From DAOUFU01 sp034429275 (GTDB lineage Bacteria > Chloroflexota > Anaerolineae > Aggregatilineales > Aggregatilineaceae), in NCBI GenBank assembly GCA_034429275.1, contig DAOUFU010000133.1, forward strand, positions 9,407 through 73,406: 64,000 nucleotides of DNA. Direction: 5' to 3'. This document shows positions 59,391 through 64,000 of the stretch, piece by piece (within the stretch, counting starts at the first letter, position 1; every line of letters starts with the position of its first letter). The notes under the pieces are model-generated. The model worked only from the letters and a program-made list of their open reading frames with translations, had not been told where the DNA came from and did not search any database. The position numbers and the translations under genes were made by a program.

Positions 59391-59744
59391 ATGACCACGA
59401 CACAACTTCAAGCCCCCGAAGGTTACACGCTGGCCTGCGCAGTCAGCGAGCTGCCCACCCGTGGAAAGCGGGTGATGGAGCTCGGTGGCCGTCGCGTGCT
59501 GATCATTGTGTGCGATCAGCAGGTGTTCGCCATCGAGGACCGCTGCCCCCAGACCGGGCGATCCCTGGCCCACGGCGCAGTGCTCAACGGCGCGATCACA
59601 TCGCCCGCGAACGGCGCGCGCTACTGTCTGAAGACGGGGCGCTACCTGGGAGGCGGGCAGTCGCCGCTGCAGTCGCACTGGCTGACGCGCTTCCCGGTGC
59701 AGGTGGTGGATAACTTCGTGTTCGTTCGCCTGCCGGAGCGGTAA
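59391..59744 (+). CDS. Rieske-fold protein with lost cluster ligands
   Basis: A 117-residue protein of Rieske ferredoxin size. LPTRGKRVMELGGRRVLIIV, VFAIEDRCPQTGRSLAHGAV, ITSPANGARYCLKTGRYLGG and LTRFPVQVVDNFVFVRL follow the family throughout. The two cluster motifs should be CxH and CxxH. Here the first reads C-P-Q and the second S-P-A-N, so three of four ligands are replaced by Gln, Ser and Asn. A 2Fe-2S cluster is unlikely; it may be a structural or binding module. AAGGAG lies 9 nt before the ATG. Confidence 0.8.
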   Translation: MTTTQLQAPEGYTLACAVSELPTRGKRVMELGGRRVLIIVCDQQVFAIEDRCPQTGRSLAHGAVLNGAITSPANGARYCLKTGRYLGGGQSPLQSHWLTRFPVQVVDNFVFVRLPER

Positions 59745-59843
59745 CCGGAACCTACACGCGGCGCGCGGTGCGCACACCCGACAGCCGCCGCGCGCCGCTC
59801 ACAAAACGCGCACCTCATCCTGGGTGATATGAGCGTACATCGC

Positions 59844-61394
59844 TCAGGATACGATCTCTTGTGCGCTCATCTGAAAAGCCCGCGAATTCCGCGCATTTCC
59901 CGCGATGCCATCCCATACCCACCGCTGGAGCATCACCGGCTCGCTGCTTTGCAGGCTGTACAGCGTGACCGTGGTGACCCCCACATGCCCGCGCTCGATC
60001 TCAAAGGTTAGCGTCTCCGCCGATTCCAGGCCGCCGAGCATTACGTCCACCACCATCTCGACCGGCTGTCCGGCCTGCGCGCGATCCAGCGGCTGCGCCA
60101 GCAGGTAGCGCCCGTTTTCCAGGGTGGCAGAGGTGGCCTCTGCGCTGGCTGACACGATCGTGGGGTGCATCCACTGCGCGCCCGCTACCAACCCGAAGGT
60201 GGTCCAGTCGGAGGTGGTGACGATGCGGAAGCGGATGGGAGTCGCAGTTGGCCACGACAGGCTCAAAAAACGCTCGACCCATTCGCGCGTGAGCGTGAGA
60301 TACCCATCGGGTGGCAGCGTGCCATAGTCGGCATAGGTGTAGCCGCGCCCGTTCTCCTTGCCGACGGCGATCGGCTCGATCTGGGTGCCTTCGTGCCATT
60401 CGTTGAACGAGGTGATGGTGACCATCTGGGGTTCGACCCCGGTGCCGAGCGCTGCCTGCCATTGGGCGTGATAAGTCGCGCCATCCTCGCGCGGCAGATA
60501 GGTATCCTCGCTGTACTGGATGCGCCGCGCGGAAAAACCCGGCGCAACGCTGGGCGCATACCAGGCATCCGGCGGCAGCCCCTGCGCCCAGGCGAAGCCG
60601 TTCTGTTGATCGAGCCGCAGCGTGACATAGTTGTACAGGCCGTCAAAATGGCCGCCGTCCACCCAATCGGGCCGGGTGGTATTGGCGATCACCAGCGCGC
60701 CATCGGGCAGGGCGTGGATCGCGTCCATCGCATCGCGCCAATACGAGGCTTCTACCGGCGGACCTGTGGGATCGGCGAACTCGATCAACCACACAAAGAA
60801 CAGCCCCTTATTCCGGGAATCAGGACTCCACCGGCTGGCTTGTTGGGTCCGGTAGAAGGCGGGCTGATCGCCGTAGCGGTCGTAGAGGTAGACGATATCC
60901 TCCACCAGGCGCTCCGCCGTGCGTCCACCATACGGCTCGATGTGGAAGGCGACCTTGATGCCGTACTCTTCTGCGACATCCAGCAGCAGCGGCACCGCCC
61001 GATCCTCAAACGTGCCCCGGCCCCACCACGACGTGATGATCACGCCGACTCCGGCCTGGCGCAGCCAGGCAAAATGCTGCGCCACCACCGCCCGATCCAC
61101 CGCGCTGTAGGCTCCCAGGGCCGGGTAATAGTCGCTGCTGATGTCGTCCGGCGGGGCAAAGCCCGGCTCGTGCCAGTGTTTCCATGCCCCGGTGAGGGCC
61201 GGAGTATCGTACCAGGGATAATAAAATGCCGCGACGCGATAGGATGGGGCCGGGCCTTCGGCTTGGGGCAGCGCGAACGGCGCGGCAGCCTGCGTGGAAC
61301 TGGCCGCCGATCGCCCAACCTGATTCAACGGTCCGGCGGCCAGGGCGATCGTGAGCAGGATCAACATGGCAGTAGTCCACAGGTGAGGTCTCAT
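59844..61394 (-). CDS. Secreted GH99-like glycoside hydrolase
   Basis: A 516-residue exported protein. A signal peptide (LWTTAMLILLTIALAAGPLN) precedes the catalytic domain, residues about 45-385: VAAFYYPWYDTP, WKHWHEPGF, YSAVDRAVVAQHFAWLRQAG, VIITSWWGRGTFEDRAVPLL, KVAFHIEPYGGRTAERLVED and ITSFNEWHEGTQIEP. These match GH99/GH71-type endo-alpha-mannosidase relatives; the Glu residues in HIEPY and NEWHEG are candidate catalytic groups. A beta-sandwich domain of about 120 residues ends the protein. It probably acts on alpha-mannan or another glycan outside the cell. ATG at 61394 has CAGGAG 8 nt upstream; GTG at 61403 is an alternative. Confidence 0.82.
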   Translation of the reverse strand: MRPHLWTTAMLILLTIALAAGPLNQVGRSAASSTQAAAPFALPQAEGPAPSYRVAAFYYPWYDTPALTGAWKHWHEPGFAPPDDISSDYYPALGAYSAVDRAVVAQHFAWLRQAGVGVIITSWWGRGTFEDRAVPLLLDVAEEYGIKVAFHIEPYGGRTAERLVEDIVYLYDRYGDQPAFYRTQQASRWSPDSRNKGLFFVWLIEFADPTGPPVEASYWRDAMDAIHALPDGALVIANTTRPDWVDGGHFDGLYNYVTLRLDQQNGFAWAQGLPPDAWYAPSVAPGFSARRIQYSEDTYLPREDGATYHAQWQAALGTGVEPQMVTITSFNEWHEGTQIEPIAVGKENGRGYTYADYGTLPPDGYLTLTREWVERFLSLSWPTATPIRFRIVTTSDWTTFGLVAGAQWMHPTIVSASAEATSATLENGRYLLAQPLDRAQAGQPVEMVVDVMLGGLESAETLTFEIERGHVGVTTVTLYSLQSSEPVMLQRWVWDGIAGNARNSRAFQMSAQEIVS

Positions 61395-61842
61395 TGCCGA
61401 CACTCCTGAGCGAACACGAGGCGAACATGGGCGATATATTAGAACTTAGCCGAATGTGGGCACAGCCGCCATGCGCCGTTCACCAACGGACCCAGGCGAG
61501 CAATATCCCCTGGGTCCGATGGTTGTGCCTATTTCTATGCTTGTGGCCGTGCCGTTTCCGTAGATCAGGTGTTGGGCCTGAGGACCAGCGGGATCGCCGG
61601 TATCCACTGGACGCTGCCACCCCCTCCATCGTCTGGTCTGTCGTGCGCAGGGACCGACTCGGTGGTGCAGCCAGGTACTTTACTCAGAGGTACGTTTTCG
61701 TTTATAATTTCAATCGTGTCAATTGACACGTGTAAATTCAGTTTACGGCCAGTTATACAGTACATCAAGAGATTGGTCGATTACGCAGATGCGCAAAAAG
61801 CAGAAGCCCCACATGACCCTGCCGATCTGTGGGGCTGGCGGT
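61395..61842. other. Intergenic region with a perfect 16-bp palindrome
   Basis: About 450 bp between two minus-strand hydrolase genes. It contains CGTGTCAATTGACACG at 61715-61730, a perfect palindrome, next to a TATAAT at 61703-61708. The palindrome is the size and form of a LacI- or GntR-family operator. No gene or repeat was found in the remainder. Confidence 0.5.
61715..61730. promoter_or_regulatory. Perfect 16-bp palindromic operator candidate
   Basis: CGTGTCAATTGACACG, symmetric with no spacer. Sugar-responsive LacI-type repressors bind such sites. It lies about 320 bp upstream of the GH99-like gene and about 110 bp past the stop of the GH43-like gene; the neighbouring TATAAT box faces the plus strand, so the controlled transcript is uncertain. 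Confidence 0.45.
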
Positions 61843-62715
61843 CTATCCCAGGGCGACCGACGACTCGTACTCGCGCAGCGGGACAAATACCGGGCGCTCG
61901 GCGGGGGATTCGTTGGGGCGATGGAAGGCCAGCCACAACTGGCCGTCGAAGGTGCGGAACACCATGCAGTGACCGCCATCGCCGGCGTACAGCGGTTCGG
62001 GGACCTGCTGCCAGGGGCCGAGCACATCGCCAGAGGCCGAGCGCGCCACGCCGACGGTGTAGCCGCCTGCTCCAAAGCTGGACCACAGCATGATCAGCGT
62101 GCCGTTGGCCAGGCGGTGCATCCAGGGGCCATCGGTCACGTAGCCCCGGCGGCCTTTGGAATTGATCTCCAGTGCCCAGGGTGCTTCGGAGGCGCGGAAC
62201 AACAGGCGCGGTTCCCCGACCGGCGAGGCCAGGTCGTCGCTCAGGCGCAGCGCGCAGATTTCACCATCGCCCACCTGCACCCACTCGTGACAAAAGACCA
62301 TCCAGGGGTGGCCCCCGGCATCCACAAACAGCGTGCCATCCAGGCATTCCCAATCGCGGGGAGTCGCCGGTCCTTCGCTGAGCGGCACAAACGGTCCGCG
62401 CGGACTGTCGGCGGCCAGGATTTGAGTGCCCCGGCGGACTCCCTCGGCCTTGAAGCTGGCGAACAGGACATAGCGCCCGCGATAGCGGTGGACTTCTGGC
62501 GCCCAGAAGTTGCGATCTGCCCAAAAACCCGCAGGGGGCCGGAAGGCGGGAAATGGGCCTTGCCAGTCGTGCAGGTCGGCACTGGTGTAATAATCGAACC
62601 CGGAAGCAAGGCCAGTCCAGCATTCCGGGCCGGTGGTTCCGAACAGGTAGTACAGCGAGTCCTCTGGGACCGGCAGCACAAAGGGGTCACGGATGTGGAT
62701 GTCAGCGTTTTTCAT
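61843..62715 (-). CDS. GH43-family glycoside hydrolase
   Basis: A 290-residue cytoplasmic five-bladed propeller enzyme. IHIRDPFVLPVPEDSLYYLF carries the first catalytic Asp, FWAPEVHRYRGRYVLFASF the pK-modulating region, ECLDGTLFVDAGGHPWMVF the acid segment, and YVTDGPWMHRLANGTLIMLW a later blade. The absence of a signal peptide implies intracellular action on imported oligosaccharides. GH43 enzymes cleave beta-xylosides and alpha-arabinosides; the exact specificity cannot be read. GGAG precedes ATG at 62715; the open frame to 62748 was not used. Confidence 0.85.
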   Translation of the reverse strand: MKNADIHIRDPFVLPVPEDSLYYLFGTTGPECWTGLASGFDYYTSADLHDWQGPFPAFRPPAGFWADRNFWAPEVHRYRGRYVLFASFKAEGVRRGTQILAADSPRGPFVPLSEGPATPRDWECLDGTLFVDAGGHPWMVFCHEWVQVGDGEICALRLSDDLASPVGEPRLLFRASEAPWALEINSKGRRGYVTDGPWMHRLANGTLIMLWSSFGAGGYTVGVARSASGDVLGPWQQVPEPLYAGDGGHCMVFRTFDGQLWLAFHRPNESPAERPVFVPLREYESSVALG

Positions 62716-62737
62716 GGGGTGCTCCAATAATGTGCGC

Positions 62738-62768
62738 AATATCGACATGGGTTGTTCGCCATGATATT
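62738..62768. repeat. Imperfect inverted repeat between divergent hydrolase genes
   Basis: AATAT..CATGG (62738-62750) and CCATG-ATATT (62759-62768), with an 8-nt centre, just upstream of the GH43 gene and within the promoter region shared with the rhamnosidase gene. Candidate operator for coordinated control. Confidence 0.3.
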
Positions 62769-63002
62769 ATTCCACATTCGCGCCGTTTGCCGGAACACAA
62801 TCCTGGTGTACCGGCGAATCCATCCCTGTGCATTCAGCAGCCTGGTCGTGGTTTGCTCTCTTCCTGGCCGGGCTGCCCCGTTGTTCTGCGCAATGAGTGT
62901 AAGGATCAACACGGGGTCGCGAGCTATTCCGCTGCCCCGATAATGAATACGTTCAATAGATTGTATCAGGCGATTGATTGAACCCTACCTGCGAGCTGAA
63001 TC

Positions 63003-64000
63003 GTGAAAATAACTCATCTCAAGACCAACCATATCGAATGCCCTTTGGGTTTTGCTCTCGATCAGCCGACTTTCTCGTGGCAGGTTGAGGATAGCCGCGA
63101 TGCCGTACAAACTGCTGCGCGGCTGATCATCAGCCGCGACCGCGATTTTCGGCAGGTGGTTTTCGACAGCGGCAGAGTCGAGGGGAATGGCCTCGACAGC
63201 CTGGGCTGCCGCCTGCCGATCCGGCTTGAGCCGCGCACCCGTTACTACTGGAAGGTCTGGGTCTGGGGCGAGACTGAAAGCGCCGAGAGTGAGCCAGCCT
63301 GGTTTGAGACGGCGAAAATGGACGAGGACTGGCTGGCACAGTGGATCACCCCGGATTGGGACGATCGCCAGATTCACCCCATTCTGTACCGGGAGTTCGA
63401 TCTGCCTTTGCGGGCGACTGCGGCGCGGGCGTATATCTGCGGGCTGGGACTGTATCACCTGGAGCTGAATGGGCGCAAGGTGGGTGATGAAGTGTTCACG
63501 CCCTACTGCAACGCCTATGATCGGTGGATCCAGTACCAGACGTTTGACATCACCGATCAGCTCGCTGTAGGGCGGAACGTGGTCTCGGTGATGCTGGGGA
63601 ACGGGTGGTACAAGGGCCGCTATGGCGCGGGCGGGGGCTGCACGGAGTTCTATGGGGACCGGTTCGCGCTGCTGTGCGAGATTCATATCACGCTGGAAAG
63701 CGGCGACGAGATGATCGTGGTCAGCGATCCTTCGTGGAAGGCCCAGCGGTCACCGGTGCTGTTCAGCGACATCTTCGACGGCGAGACCTACGACGCGCGG
63801 ATCACGAAGGTTGTGCCGTCGCCAGAACCCGCCGCTGGCGTGAGGCCGATCGAGATGGACAAGAACCGGCTGGAAGCTCGCCGATCGCTGCCGGTGCGCA
63901 TCATGGAAGAGATCGCGCCGGTGGCGGTGATCCCCACTCCGGCGGGCGAAACCGTGCTGGACCTGGGCCAGAACCTGACCGGCTGGGGGCGCTTCCGGCC
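63003..64000 (+). CDS. Alpha-L-rhamnosidase, GH78 (partial)
   Basis: The first 332 codons of a gene that runs off the right edge; it has no in-frame stop. It starts at GTG 63003 with a weak GAG site. VKITHLKTNHIECPLGFALD is the typical opening of bacterial rhamnosidases, followed by the N-terminal Fn3-like domain (FSWQVEDSRDAVQTAARLII, RYYWKVWVWGETESAESEP) and the beta-sandwich rhamnosidase-N domain (ARAYICGLGLYHLELNGRKV, YDRWIQYQTFDITDQLAVGR, VSVMLGNGWYKGRYG). The catalytic (alpha/alpha)6 barrel lies beyond the window. No signal peptide. It releases L-rhamnose from glycosides, consistent with a rhamnose-type ABC transporter at the left end. Divergent from the GH43 gene. Confidence 0.9.
   Translation, partial: MKITHLKTNHIECPLGFALDQPTFSWQVEDSRDAVQTAARLIISRDRDFRQVVFDSGRVEGNGLDSLGCRLPIRLEPRTRYYWKVWVWGETESAESEPAWFETAKMDEDWLAQWITPDWDDRQIHPILYREFDLPLRATAARAYICGLGLYHLELNGRKVGDEVFTPYCNAYDRWIQYQTFDITDQLAVGRNVVSVMLGNGWYKGRYGAGGGCTEFYGDRFALLCEIHITLESGDEMIVVSDPSWKAQRSPVLFSDIFDGETYDARITKVVPSPEPAAGVRPIEMDKNRLEARRSLPVRIMEEIAPVAVIPTPAGETVLDLGQNLTGWGRFR

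Overview
The window is GC-rich, densely coded bacterial DNA and looks like a Chloroflexota (Anaerolineae-like) chromosome. This placement is an inference from gene content: an Flp-type pilin with a G-x4-E motif, a PknB-type kinase with FHA, TPR and lipoprotein partners, a DUF4395/thioredoxin pair, a C39-ABC/LanM lanthipeptide locus under a SARP-type regulator, and many glycoside hydrolases. No rRNA, tRNA, IS element or CRISPR array was recognised.

Layout. 1-6.5 kb: a sugar ABC transporter operon (two permeases and a double ATPase) diverges from a DeoR regulator fused to a periplasmic-binding-protein domain and a GH27 alpha-galactosidase. Two arrays of 10-bp repeats lie in the shared promoter region. 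6.6-18.8 kb: a FecR-domain protein, a pseudo-GTPase/VOC fusion, an Flp pilin, lipoproteins, an FHA protein, a TPR membrane protein, two receiver-like proteins without the phospho-acceptor Asp, a multidrug-type ABC exporter, an S1-type RNA-binding protein and a hydrolase. 18.9-25.3 kb: a minus-strand run with an exported beta-propeller, a HAD phosphatase, an RsmC-like methyltransferase, a pseudo-histidine-kinase with a Pro/Ala-rich tail and a CxxC/CxxC protein. 25.6-37.3 kb: redox and housekeeping genes, including a SLOG protein, thioredoxin/DUF4395, a haem-binding protein, a peroxiredoxin with in-frame UGA at the catalytic cysteine, ketopantoate reductase, nuclease, glycogen branching enzyme and a Ser/Thr kinase.

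37.5-51.3 kb: a complete class II lanthipeptide cluster. It has a minimal HlyD-like adaptor, a LanT peptidase/exporter, three LanA precursors, one LanM, a medium-chain dehydrogenase that may be a LanJ-type reductase, an immunity-type ABC transporter, a SARP/NB-ARC/TPR regulator and a small secreted peptide. The same 11-bp-spaced GTAACG direct repeat precedes the first gene and the last gene, tying regulator and cluster together.

51.6-64 kb: a polytopic membrane protein, hisS behind a His-codon leader peptide and attenuator, prs, acetyltransferases, a small protein ending in a beta-clamp-binding-like motif, a Rieske-fold protein that has lost most cluster ligands, and a second carbohydrate region (GH99, GH43 and the start of a GH78 alpha-L-rhamnosidase).

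The strongest leads are the selenocysteine peroxiredoxin with a SECIS-like hairpin, the hisS attenuator, the three-precursor lanthipeptide cluster with paired SARP-like sites, and a recurring theme of catalytically dead signalling folds (GTPase, two receivers, histidine kinase, Rieske).
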